Shown here piece by piece: positions 1 through 8,333 of a stretch of DNA of 46,411 nt. The stretch is from Desulfuribacillus alkaliarsenatis (lineage in GTDB: Bacteria; Bacillota; Bacilli; Desulfuribacillales; Desulfuribacillaceae), in the NCBI RefSeq assembly GCF_001730225.1, contig NZ_MIJE01000005.1, positions 1 through 46,411 of the forward strand, written 5' to 3'. How positions within the stretch are numbered: the first letter of the stretch is position 1; every line of letters starts with the position of its first letter. The position numbers were made by a program, and so were the translations under genes. Under the pieces are notes generated by a model. The model searched no databases. It had not been told where the DNA came from and worked only from the letters and a program-made list of their open reading frames with translations.

Positions 1-104
1 CCGAGCTTTTCAACAACTTTGGAAGAACGCTTTCCATTTTCGTAAATTGATTTAACCACATATAAAGATGCAGCATTTTTTGAATTAACAATTTGTAGCC
101 TCAT
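1..104 (-). CDS. IS1634/IS4-like transposase, N-terminal fragment (runs off left edge)
   Basis: The reverse strand reads from an ATG at 104 to the window edge for about 34 codons without a stop. It begins MRLQIVNSKNAASLYVVKS and continues with YENGKRSSKVVEKL. This N-terminus (a short strand, the 'SKN..SLYV.KS.YENGKR..KVVEKLG' pattern) is typical of IS1634-family (IS4-superfamily) transposases. A purine-rich ribosome binding site (AGGGGA) lies upstream on the minus strand. The catalytic DDE part is outside the window, so completeness cannot be judged. Confidence 0.7.
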   Translation of the reverse strand, partial: MRLQIVNSKNAASLYVVKSIYENGKRSSKVVEKL

Positions 105-260
105 TTATACACCGTCCCCTTGTCGATTGCTTATATTATAACACATTGTGAAACATTGTGCACTATATAAATAGAAAAATTGACAAAAAAATAAGCCTAC
201 ATCAAGGCTTGTTGGGATTTTTTCTTTATTAAAGTGTCAAAGACCCGGGTGTATTTTTCC
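105..260. mobile_element. Probable end of the insertion sequence and its transposase promoter region
   Basis: This non-coding stretch lies between the transposase start and the chromosomal cytochrome gene. It contains a direct repeat (ACATTGTG twice, about 142-160) and a GC-rich island, GTGTCAAAGACCCGGGTG at about 234-251, in otherwise AT-rich DNA. IS1634-type elements often end in a sequence of that style, so the island may be the terminal inverted repeat. The other end of the element is outside the window, so the boundary and any target duplication are inferred. Confidence 0.35.
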
Positions 261-414
261 TGTCACAATTTCGTAACAATCTATTGAAAAAAAAGTGAAT
301 TCATGATAAATTTATATCTATGATAAACGCTGTCATATACATACGTAGTATTATAATTGTTTATATGGATTAGCAGTTTACTATGGATTAAGTAGAAAAT
401 GTGAAAAAAAGTAG

Positions 415-443
415 TTGAACGAAGATTTAGTTAGTGTTAAAAT
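415..443 (+). promoter_or_regulatory. Sigma-A-type promoter for the octahaem lipoprotein
   Basis: TTGAAC at 415-420 and TAAAAT at 438-443 are separated by exactly 17 bases. It lies about 100 bases before the start codon. A 7-bp inverted repeat, TAGTTAG (428-434) and CTAACTA (444-450), brackets the -10 box and could be an operator. A 12-bp perfect palindrome, ACAAAATTTTGT, sits at 485-496 in the leader. The boxes are seen directly; regulator binding is inference. Confidence 0.55.
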
Positions 444-540
444 CTAACTATGACTTGTCACAAAGTTGTCAAAGTTATGCTGCAACAAAATTTTGTCGGG
501 GAAAAATTAGCACGCAATATAAAGAAAGGGAGTGCGCGAA

Positions 541-1425
541 TTGAAATTAGAAAAAAAGATTTATTTAGTATTTATTTTAACTCTTACAGCAATTATTATG
601 GTAGCTTGTTCTTTATTTCCACCTAAAGTATCTGAACCAACAGTTGGAGATGTACCTCCAATAACAGAGGAAAATGTAGTACCTAAAACACCTCATGCTG
701 TAGATGGTCCATTTGCAAACTGTATTACTTGTCACGCTGCTGCTGAGGCAAGACATACTATGTGGGATGATGAATATTGCTTAAGCTGTCACCCGCCTGC
801 AGATGATGCAGGAGCAGGAGTAGGCTTTGGAGCTATTACACTTCCAACAAATCATGATAGTCCAGCATTTGCAAACTGTGCAATGTGTCACGCTAACGAT
901 GCGGTTGGGGCATCTATACCACATGCGTTAGATGGAGACTATGCTGACTGTGCATCTTGTCACGAAATTAACTATGAAGAAGCAGCCGAAGGAGAAAATG
1001 GTGATTCAGCTGGAGGACTAGCAGCAGTCACTTTGCCAGCAAACCATGATAGTCCAGCATTTGCAAACTGTGCGATGTGTCACGCTAACGATGCGGTTGG
1101 GGCATCTATACCACATGCGTTAGATGGAGTATATGCTGATTGCGCATCTTGTCATGATATTAATTTTCAAGCAGCTGCGCCAGTAGAGCCAGCACCAGCA
1201 CCGTCTGAGCCAGCTCAAGAGCAGCCAGCACAGGAACAACCTGCACAAGAACAGCCAGCTTCTGGTGGTTTAGGAGCAATTACATTGCCAGCAGGTCACA
1301 ATAGCCCAGCGTTTGCAAACTGTGCGATGTGTCACGCTAACGATGCGGTTGGAGCATCTATACCACACGCACTAGATGGAGCTTATGCTGACTGTGCATC
1401 ATGTCATCAAATTAACTACAACTAA
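541..1425 (+). CDS. Octahaem c-type cytochrome lipoprotein with three near-identical dihaem repeats
   Basis: The TTG at 541 is chosen as start because AAAGGGAG (525-532) gives an 8-base spacing; an in-frame GTG at 532 overlaps that site. The N-terminus has a basic stretch, a hydrophobic segment and a lipobox ending in MVAC, so the protein should be a lipoprotein on the outer face of the membrane. Eight CXXCH haem motifs are visible: CITCH, CLSCH, then three copies of CAMCH paired with CASCH. Each repeat also carries two histidines (in NHDSPAF and IPHALDG), which would suit bis-His ligation. Repeats two and three are separated by a Pro/Glu/Gln linker with QEQPA in tandem. Proteins of this kind carry electrons outside the cell. 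The partner reductase is not in the window. Confidence 0.85.
   Translation: MKLEKKIYLVFILTLTAIIMVACSLFPPKVSEPTVGDVPPITEENVVPKTPHAVDGPFANCITCHAAAEARHTMWDDEYCLSCHPPADDAGAGVGFGAITLPTNHDSPAFANCAMCHANDAVGASIPHALDGDYADCASCHEINYEEAAEGENGDSAGGLAAVTLPANHDSPAFANCAMCHANDAVGASIPHALDGVYADCASCHDINFQAAAPVEPAPAPSEPAQEQPAQEQPAQEQPASGGLGAITLPAGHNSPAFANCAMCHANDAVGASIPHALDGAYADCASCHQINYN
850..1384 (+). repeat. Three tandem coding repeats of a dihaem module
   Basis: Copies start near 850, 1042 and 1294 and are each about 87 bases long, nearly identical in DNA as well as in protein (NHDSPAFANCAMCHANDAVG, then the IPHALDG and CASCH parts). Spacers between copies differ in length and sequence. The DNA-level identity points to recent internal duplication or gene conversion. 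Confidence 0.85.
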
Positions 1426-1470
1426 TAGTTCGTTAAAGCTGTTAAAGCTTATAAATGTTAATTAACTAAC

Positions 1471-1524
1471 AAAACGCCTGTGTTCATAATCTCTATATAG
1501 GGATATTATGGATGTGGGCGTTTT
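1471..1524 (+). terminator. Rho-independent terminator after the cytochrome
   Basis: A long imperfect stem runs from AAAACGCC (1471-1478) to GGCGTTTT (1517-1524), with additional pairing inside (CATAATCTC against GGATATTATG) around a TATATAG loop. It is followed by T-rich sequence. Confidence 0.75.
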
Positions 1525-1609
1525 CATATATTCTTTATTTTTTAGCTGAAATATGAGAAAATAGTAAAGGGAAGAATACGTACAACAAGATTAAACAAGG
1601 AGAATGAAT

Positions 1610-3487
1610 GTGAGACAATTAAAAATAGATGGAATAGCCCTAAGTCTAATAATATCAATATTTTTAGTTACGATAATAATACTTGCAGTGGGCTATACGT
1701 TTAATAGTTATGAAAGTGACACTGCACGTGCAATTGATCAATCTGGACGAGAAATAACAGTCACGATATATGATGATGCACAAGAAGGCATAGTATGGGA
1801 ATTGCCGTCAGCGTTAAGTGAGCATTTCAACATAAGATTATATTCAGAAGCAGCAGATGTTTCATTTTCAGTTGATATTGACAACGTAGTATTTTCTGAG
1901 GAGAATTTACAAACTGCATACATGTTTCCGATTTTAATCTCGTCTATTGATAATCAACAGGATAAGCAACAGCCCTTTGCTAAAGCAGAAGTATATTTCC
2001 GACATGTAGATAACGGAGATGTAGTATACTACGTAACTGCGTCTTACCTTGAGGGGACTAATAAAGAGGAAGTAGCAGATTATAGACTGCATTGGGAGAT
2101 AGAAGAGAGGTATCAGGAGCATATAGACAACACTAAGCTATCGGATGAATTATTTTATATTGTCTACGGTGAAGTGATAAATAATGCTATTAGTCAGTGG
2201 TCCAAAGTTAATATTTCAGACCTATATATATCTGAAGAGAATTATCCTGCAACATTGACATTACCACAGGCAGCTAGTTTTACAGATCGACTTCGCTTTG
2301 GAATGGTAGATGTGTTTTCGAGTTTAGAGCATAATGTATTTGTGGAGCATATTGATTTAACACCAGCTACAATGCTAGAGGTGCTAGGTGATTACAGATT
2401 GTGGAAGGCTGAGTTGCCACTTTATAGTATGGAAGGTAAGCCGATGCTAACCGAACATTGGGGGGTACTGTCAGAGAATTTAGCTTCTTTTGAAGCTGTT
2501 CAGGAGAGTGCACCTGTAATTGATGAGCAATTGCAGGTGGCTGCCCAAGATGTTAGAATTGCAGATTTAGATCGCTTTCGAAAAAAACGCCACGATGGTA
2601 TTTACTATGAAGTGCCGAATTCATACACACCATACGAACCTAGGTCGTTTTGGCTTGTTCCAGCAGAGCATATAGGACAACGGTTTATTCGCTCAATTCG
2701 TGAACAAGAGAATGCTGGCGACCATGTTGTAGGCTCATATTTGGAAACATTAGCTATTGTTAGTATGAATCATAGCCTTAAGCAACAGACAGAGGGTGGC
2801 TATTGGTTGACAGAGCCTCAATCAAATTGGCTACATGGCGACTATGGGATTGAAGCTGGATTTTATGATACGCGTTTTTCTACGGATGCGGCGATGTTCT
2901 TATTGGATATATTCAACTATTATCGCATTGATCGGCCTGAGCGTTCGAGCTCTATTGAATTAGTTGAGCTGATGGAAGTTTTTGATGCTGTGACAGAGTA
3001 TGCTGACTTTATGTTATGGTTCGCTGAAGAATATAGCTTTACTACAGAAAATGGCGGGCTATTAGTTCAGGATTATTTTCACCCAACGGCAACACATGAG
3101 CCAACACATGTATCCTTGAATCATTTAGTTACTGAGATGAATTTTCTACTACAATACTATATGGCTCTTTTTGAACTTGAGCATAACCAGAGCTTTGATA
3201 GCCTCTATACAGATAGGGGAAATATTTATGTAGATACTGCAATGAGAATTAGACTAGCTATTCATGATACAGAGATGGATTGGGTTAAGGATAATTATGA
3301 CCTTTGGTATGCATATATGCCTGATGGGTCATATGGACTACAGGACTACCCTAGACTTACCCGAAATGACCTACGTGTTGGTGTTGAACTGGTGAATAAG
3401 GTACTAAATGAGGACGATAATGTCTTTAGAAAATTAATTTATTATAAGGAAAAATACCTGCAGGAAAATGGCATTCCTTTGTGGTAG
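1610..3487 (+). CDS. Membrane-anchored extracytoplasmic protein of unknown function
   Basis: I do not recognise this protein. GTG at 1610 is preferred because AAGGAG (1597-1602) lies 7 bases away; the in-frame ATG at 1604 is only one base from it. The first 30 residues contain a single hydrophobic helix (ALSLIISIFLVTIIILAVGY), after which the chain is acidic and soluble, as expected for an outward-facing domain. The C-terminal half (from about residue 330) is rich in Trp, Tyr and helices, with stretches such as GGYWLTEPQSNWLHGDYG and THVSLNHLVTEMNFLLQYY. These recall alpha/alpha-barrel carbohydrate-active proteins in texture only. It stands alone behind the cytochrome terminator and before degS, with no paired gene to suggest a pathway. 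Confidence 0.8.
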   Translation: MRQLKIDGIALSLIISIFLVTIIILAVGYTFNSYESDTARAIDQSGREITVTIYDDAQEGIVWELPSALSEHFNIRLYSEAADVSFSVDIDNVVFSEENLQTAYMFPILISSIDNQQDKQQPFAKAEVYFRHVDNGDVVYYVTASYLEGTNKEEVADYRLHWEIEERYQEHIDNTKLSDELFYIVYGEVINNAISQWSKVNISDLYISEENYPATLTLPQAASFTDRLRFGMVDVFSSLEHNVFVEHIDLTPATMLEVLGDYRLWKAELPLYSMEGKPMLTEHWGVLSENLASFEAVQESAPVIDEQLQVAAQDVRIADLDRFRKKRHDGIYYEVPNSYTPYEPRSFWLVPAEHIGQRFIRSIREQENAGDHVVGSYLETLAIVSMNHSLKQQTEGGYWLTEPQSNWLHGDYGIEAGFYDTRFSTDAAMFLLDIFNYYRIDRPERSSSIELVELMEVFDAVTEYADFMLWFAEEYSFTTENGGLLVQDYFHPTATHEPTHVSLNHLVTEMNFLLQYYMALFELEHNQSFDSLYTDRGNIYVDTAMRIRLAIHDTEMDWVKDNYDLWYAYMPDGSYGLQDYPRLTRNDLRVGVELVNKVLNEDDNVFRKLIYYKEKYLQENGIPLW

Positions 3488-3659
3488 ACATATATAGTAA
3501 GAAATAAGTAGTTGGAGATACATAGTGATGATAGTGGAAAATATAATGGTATTTATTTTATTTCACAGACTATGGATTATAACAAAGAATTAATTATGCC
3601 AAGAAGGAATTAAGCATGTATGTGTAGTATAGTATTCCTATAGAAAGGTTTGTGGACTT

Positions 3660-4847
3660 GTGGCAGATTCTAATACGAAAGAGCTTCAAACTGGTGATGT
3701 TAATTTAAAAGTAATAGATAAGGTGATTAAGAAAACACTTGGGGCTATAGAACAAAGTAAGCAGCAGATTTACGATATTGCTGAAGGCGCACAAAAGGAA
3801 ATGCTAAAGCTAAAGCAGGAGCTTATTAAGGTTCATCAAGAGGCTTGTGAAATTGTTGATAAAGTAGATAATTTAGAAAAGGACTATAGACGATCGCGAA
3901 ATCACTTAGCCCATGTAAGTAAGAATTTTCGCAATTTTTCTGAGCAGGATATTAAGAAAGCTTATGAAGATGCAAATCATTTTCAAATTGAGCTGATGCT
4001 TGCCAGGGAACGGGAACAGCGTTTAAGACAACGTCGTGACGAGCTGCAAATAAGATTAAAGAATCTAGGTGATACAGTAGCAAAGGCAGAACAATTCGTG
4101 ACACAGGTAGGTGCTGTATTAGGGTATCTATCAGGCGATTTATCCAATATAAGTGACTTTCTTGAGACAGCTCAGCAAAAGCAGCTTATGGGTATTCGCG
4201 TCATTCAATCACAAGAGGAAGAGCGCAAGCGTGTAGCGCGAGAGATTCACGATGGACCAGCCCAACTTCTAGCAAACGTTGTACTACGAACAGAAATATG
4301 TGAACGGTTATTAGACCGAGATTTAGAGAAAGCAAGGCAAGAGCTAAAGGATTTAAAAGATGCTGTTCGTAACAGTCTGACTGAGGTGCGTAAGATAATA
4401 TTTGATCTACGACCAATGGCCTTAGACGATTTAGGACTTGTGCCGACTCTGCGAAAATACTTAACACAATTTGAAGAGCGGAATCAGATAGCTACTGATA
4501 TTAAAATATACGGTAAGGAAGAAAAGCTCGAGCCAGCCGTCGTTATAGCTGCGTTTCGTATTATCCAGGAATGCCTTAATAACGTCGCTAAACACTCAAT
4601 GGCTAAAAATGCGTCATTAAAAGTAGAGTTCCGTAAGGACAAACTTAGTGGCATTGTCGCTGACGATGGAATGGGTTTTGATTTACAGGAAGCCTTAAAA
4701 CCATCTACTGAAAGCTTTGGTATTATTGGCATCAAGGAACGTATAGAGCTTTTACAGGGCTCAATTGAGTTTGACACTGCAATTGGGAAAGGAACCAAGG
4801 TATTCTTCAATATTCCTATACACCCAATAGATGAAGAAATGGTATAA
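3660..4847 (+). CDS. degS: DegS sensor histidine kinase
   Basis: Cytoplasmic kinase of the DegS/DegU two-component system, which switches cells between motility, competence and secreted-enzyme production. It has no membrane segment. Residues 20-180 form a long coiled-coil (DegS sensor region). The HisKA_3 phosphoacceptor motif REIHDGPAQ follows, with the phosphorylated His at residue 197. The ATPase domain shows the N-box (QECLNNVAKHS), G1 box (DDGMGFD) and G2 region (FGIIGIKERIE). The length of 395 aa is close to the family's usual 385. It starts at GTG 3660 behind GAAAGG. The response regulator gene follows after 29 bases and the two are surely co-transcribed. Confidence 0.95.
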   Translation: MADSNTKELQTGDVNLKVIDKVIKKTLGAIEQSKQQIYDIAEGAQKEMLKLKQELIKVHQEACEIVDKVDNLEKDYRRSRNHLAHVSKNFRNFSEQDIKKAYEDANHFQIELMLAREREQRLRQRRDELQIRLKNLGDTVAKAEQFVTQVGAVLGYLSGDLSNISDFLETAQQKQLMGIRVIQSQEEERKRVAREIHDGPAQLLANVVLRTEICERLLDRDLEKARQELKDLKDAVRNSLTEVRKIIFDLRPMALDDLGLVPTLRKYLTQFEERNQIATDIKIYGKEEKLEPAVVIAAFRIIQECLNNVAKHSMAKNASLKVEFRKDKLSGIVADDGMGFDLQEALKPSTESFGIIGIKERIELLQGSIEFDTAIGKGTKVFFNIPIHPIDEEMV

Positions 4848-4876
4848 GCTCATAAAAAAACAGGAGGTTAACTTAT

Positions 4877-5563
4877 ATGGTTCGATTGTACATAGCGGAT
4901 GATCACGCGTTATTCCGTGAGGGATTAGTAAGGATTTTTGATTTAGAGGATGATATAGAAGTAGTAGGCCAGGCTACAGATGGGGAGCAGGCTATTCAGC
5001 ACGTTATAGAGATTCAGCCAGACGTCGTTCTCATGGACATTAATATGCCGAAGGTAACAGGTGTTGAGGCTACGAAAAAAATAAAGAAGCTTTTACCTGA
5101 TGTGAAAATCATAATCCTTTCGATTCATGATGACGAATCATATATATTCGAAACGATTCGGGCAGGGGCTTCAGGCTACTTACTAAAAGATGTTGAAGGT
5201 AGAGTGCTTGTAGATGCGATAAACCATGTTGCTAATGGGGGTTCTTTCATTCATCCACGTGTGACATCTAAGGTGCTTAAGGAATTCACCCGTCTTAGTG
5301 AAGAAGCTGAGCATATGCAGGTCCATTCTCAGTCTGATGAAGGCGCGAATCAACAGGTTTGGGACGAGATGTTAACAAGCAGAGAACAGGAAATATTAAC
5401 CCTTATGGCTCGAGGTATGTCAAATAGAGATGTAAGTGAAGAGTTATTTATAAGTGAAAAGACAGTTAAAAACCATGTCAGCAATATATTCCAAAAAATG
5501 CAGGTTCGCGACCGTACACAGGCTGTAATTGAAGCAATAAAAAACGGCTGGGTGAAGCTGTAA
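4877..5563 (+). CDS. degU: DegU response regulator
   Basis: NarL/FixJ-type transcription factor phosphorylated by DegS. The receiver domain shows the acidic pair D8/D9, the phosphoacceptor D54 (VVLMDINMP) and the conserved SIHDDESYIF and LLKDVEG segments. The C-terminal LuxR-type helix-turn-helix (LTSREQEILTLMARGMSNR, then EKTVKNHVSNIFQKM) covers about residues 165-225. The length of 228 aa matches the family. A strong AGGAGG sits 9 bases before the ATG. In Bacillus DegU controls flagellar and competence genes, which fits the genes downstream. Confidence 0.95.
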   Translation: MVRLYIADDHALFREGLVRIFDLEDDIEVVGQATDGEQAIQHVIEIQPDVVLMDINMPKVTGVEATKKIKKLLPDVKIIILSIHDDESYIFETIRAGASGYLLKDVEGRVLVDAINHVANGGSFIHPRVTSKVLKEFTRLSEEAEHMQVHSQSDEGANQQVWDEMLTSREQEILTLMARGMSNRDVSEELFISEKTVKNHVSNIFQKMQVRDRTQAVIEAIKNGWVKL

Positions 5564-5606
5564 ACCTGTCTAACTTATAAAATAAAAATAAAGGAGTTGT
5601 TATAAC

Positions 5607-6470
5607 GTGTTCGGATTAGTTACTGATAGCACAGCTACTTTATCACCAGAAGAAATTAGTGCAAACAACATAGCTGTTGTTCCATTATCAATTCTTTTAA
5701 ATGGTAAGGCCTATAAAGAAGGAACAGAAATATCCAACGATGAGTTCTATGAGAAAATAAAGGACATTAAAGACATTCCAAAAACGTCTCAGCCTGCCGT
5801 TGGTAGTTTTGTAGAGGCATATCAGCGTTTGAAGGAGCAAGGTATTACCGAGGTATTATCTATTCATATTTCAACAGGTATAAGTGGCACAATTAACTCG
5901 GCAAAAGCTGCCGCAGAACAAATAAAGGATATGAATATACATATAATAGACTCTAAAAGCTTATCGCGACCTGTGGGTGATTTAGTTTTAGAGGCTGCAA
6001 AGCTTCGTGGTGAAGGTCTTAGTATAGAACAGGTTAAATCATATATAGAAGCAATGATAGAGAAGATAAAAGTTTATTGCTTGGTTGGTGACTTGCAGTT
6101 TTTGCATAAGGGTGGCCGTGTTAGTGGTGTGTCTTACTTCCTGGGTTCGTTACTTAACATCAATCCAATCGTTAAGGTAAATGAAGAAGGTGTTATTACA
6201 GCCCATGAGAAGGTGCGCTCATTTAAGAAAGCCTTAGCACGATTAGCGGAATACGCACAAAAGGATATACAAGATATTGACGATCGCGTAGTGGTTGATG
6301 TAATGTATTCTACCAGCTTAGAAGATGCAAACTCTTTAAAAGCTCAAATTCTTAGTGCGCAACCAGGCATAGAAGTGCAGTTAAAGAGCTTAACACCTGT
6401 AATAGGTTCCCACACTGGACGTGGAAGCATCGGTTTAGGCATCATGTTTTATCCGCAAAAAGACGTGTAA
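5607..6470 (+). CDS. degV: DegV/FakB-family fatty-acid-binding protein
   Basis: DegV-fold proteins bind a fatty acid and, as FakB, present it to the FakA kinase for acyl-phosphate formation. The sequence has the N-terminal DSTATL loop (residues 7-12), the STGISGT motif near residue 95 and the GRVSGVSYFLG and IGSHTGRGSIG segments typical of the family. The 287-aa length is normal. It starts at GTG 5607 behind AAGGAG. The gene occupies the place of yviA between degU and the comF genes in Bacillus. Whether it serves lipid metabolism here or has a locus-specific role is not visible. Confidence 0.9.
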   Translation: MFGLVTDSTATLSPEEISANNIAVVPLSILLNGKAYKEGTEISNDEFYEKIKDIKDIPKTSQPAVGSFVEAYQRLKEQGITEVLSIHISTGISGTINSAKAAAEQIKDMNIHIIDSKSLSRPVGDLVLEAAKLRGEGLSIEQVKSYIEAMIEKIKVYCLVGDLQFLHKGGRVSGVSYFLGSLLNINPIVKVNEEGVITAHEKVRSFKKALARLAEYAQKDIQDIDDRVVVDVMYSTSLEDANSLKAQILSAQPGIEVQLKSLTPVIGSHTGRGSIGLGIMFYPQKDV

Positions 6471-6475
6471 AGCCT

Positions 6476-8329
6476 ATGAGCCCATACAAGCTGCGTTATA
6501 CAGTGTATCGTACTCATCCATCAAAGATAAATCCCAGGAGTGCAACGGATGTGCGTTGCTCGCCAGTTATTAATTTTGATGAGAAATATGAGCAACTGCT
6601 TAGCAACACAGATATGACAAAGCGAATTGAAAAACTAACAGAAGGCCTCGCTATCCACGAGGCCTATAAGCTGTATCCAGAATTATTACAATCTGTAGCA
6701 CAAGACTCTGTAATTGCTATAGATCAAGAATTAGATATTATTATAGATAAAGATTTAGAAAGTATAATAGATAAAGAAACCGTAAATAAAACAATTGAAC
6801 TTATTGGCATTCGTAGGCTAACAATGCCTGAAATCCATGCGCTTATCAAATATAGCTTAATCGAGTACAAAGAAGTAGCTACGCAAATTATTAATGAATT
6901 AATCCAGGAATTATATTTAAAAAAATTAATAACGATTCAGCCTGCCATTCAACAAGACGATCAAGGTAGGCTTTTTTGTCTACGCTGCCTTCAAACTGAG
7001 AAAATTAGTAAGCACGAGTGTGGAGCCTGCCAATCTGACGACTGCTATGTCTGTCTAGGTTGTACAAGCTATGGCGAAGTCCGCAGTTGTATACCGATAA
7101 TAAAGCTAACGACCCTGGGGCTAGAAAAGCTTAATACATACCTCCAACACCAAGTCAACAAACAACACCAAATCAGTGAACAATACCATTTCAATGAAGA
7201 GCACCAATTAAATGAGCAACAGCAGCTGCACAAGGCGATATATCCACATCCACTATCCGAAGAGCAGCTTGCGGTAAGCAGAGAACTAGCGCAGCTTGTT
7301 GAAGCAGGGCAGGATACACTGGTTTGGGCGGTATGTGGAGCTGGCAAGACAGAGATGGTGTTTGAAGCCATTGCAATGACGAGAAATTCGGAGAAAAGAG
7401 TGCTAATCGCAACGCCCCGCAAAGATGTTGTTTTAGAGCTAGTACCACGATTACAAAAGGCATTTCCTCAAGACATCGTTCACGCAGTCTACGGTGGTAG
7501 CGTCGATAAACATATTATTGCGGGCATTACGATTGCCACTACTCACCAGCTACTACGTTATTGTGACAATGCTTTTGATGTAGTGATTATTGATGAAATT
7601 GATGCCTTTCCTTATGCAGGAGATGCGATGCTATACCAGCATGCTCATCGTTTAGGAAGCCAGTTTATATACATGACAGCTACCCCTGATCGACAGATGC
7701 TTAAACGTGTTAAGCAAAAAGAGGTAAGTGTCGTAACTTTGTTCCAGCGTTATCATGGAAAGCCGTTGCCTGAACCAGCTTTATATAGGTGTAATGGATT
7801 ATTCGCACAGGGGTTAGAGCTTACCATCAAGAAGCTTTTCAATAATACAACAACACTTTCTTTTCCCTTTGAATGGGTGCTTAAACAGCTACCTACTACT
7901 GGAGTTACGATGTTTTTCGTACCTTCGATTTTTCAAGGTAGGGAGCTATTAGAGACTTTACAAACTTATATATCTAGGGGTACACAATCTTCAAGTGTAG
8001 GTGTAGATAGACAGACTAACATCACTTTTGTACATGCGAAGGACCCTGAGCGGGAGCAGAAGATAAAAGACTTGCGCGCTGGCAAATATCAATGGATTAT
8101 AACAACTACAATCCTAGAACGAGGAGTAACAATACCAGATTCCCACGTAGTTGTCATAGATGCCCACCACCAAGTTTATACAAAATCGACCTTAATCCAA
8201 ATAGCCGGCCGTGTCGGACGTACTGAAAAGCACCCAGAAGGCAAAGTGTATTTTCTCACCGAGCATGTAAATGACAATATCCTGTCCGCAATTAAAGAGA
8301 TTAAAAAAATTAACCGCGCTGTTAGGTGA
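6476..8329 (+). CDS. comFA: ComFA competence DNA helicase/translocase
   Basis: DEAD-box-like ATPase that drives single-stranded DNA uptake during transformation. A four-cysteine zinc-binding region (CLRC beginning at residue 168, then CGAC, CYVC, CLGC) precedes the helicase core. The core has Walker A CGAGKT (K291), Walker B DEID (373-376), motif III TATPDR and the C-terminal helicase motifs (IAGRVGRTEKHPEG). It begins 6 bases after degV, so it is coupled to the upstream operon. The ATG at 6476 lacks a clear ribosome binding site. A GTG at 6551 behind AGGAG is an alternative start giving 592 aa. No comFB lies between it and comFC. Confidence 0.92.
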   Translation: MSPYKLRYTVYRTHPSKINPRSATDVRCSPVINFDEKYEQLLSNTDMTKRIEKLTEGLAIHEAYKLYPELLQSVAQDSVIAIDQELDIIIDKDLESIIDKETVNKTIELIGIRRLTMPEIHALIKYSLIEYKEVATQIINELIQELYLKKLITIQPAIQQDDQGRLFCLRCLQTEKISKHECGACQSDDCYVCLGCTSYGEVRSCIPIIKLTTLGLEKLNTYLQHQVNKQHQISEQYHFNEEHQLNEQQQLHKAIYPHPLSEEQLAVSRELAQLVEAGQDTLVWAVCGAGKTEMVFEAIAMTRNSEKRVLIATPRKDVVLELVPRLQKAFPQDIVHAVYGGSVDKHIIAGITIATTHQLLRYCDNAFDVVIIDEIDAFPYAGDAMLYQHAHRLGSQFIYMTATPDRQMLKRVKQKEVSVVTLFQRYHGKPLPEPALYRCNGLFAQGLELTIKKLFNNTTTLSFPFEWVLKQLPTTGVTMFFVPSIFQGRELLETLQTYISRGTQSSSVGVDRQTNITFVHAKDPEREQKIKDLRAGKYQWIITTTILERGVTIPDSHVVVIDAHHQVYTKSTLIQIAGRVGRTEKHPEGKVYFLTEHVNDNILSAIKEIKKINRAVR

Positions 8330-8333
8330 TTAT

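Noticed and set aside
850-1384. Regularly spaced repeats that could suggest a repeat array
   Set aside because: The repeats are in frame, encode CXXCH modules and vary in spacer length; they are coding duplication, not CRISPR.
4201-4810. Open frames of 88 and 108 codons on the minus strand within degS
   Set aside because: They lie opposite a strongly conserved kinase domain, have no ribosome binding sites and no recognisable protein pattern.
7069-7463. Cysteine- and serine-rich minus-strand frames within comFA
   Set aside because: They mirror the Gln/His-rich tract of comFA in the opposite strand; composition artefact.
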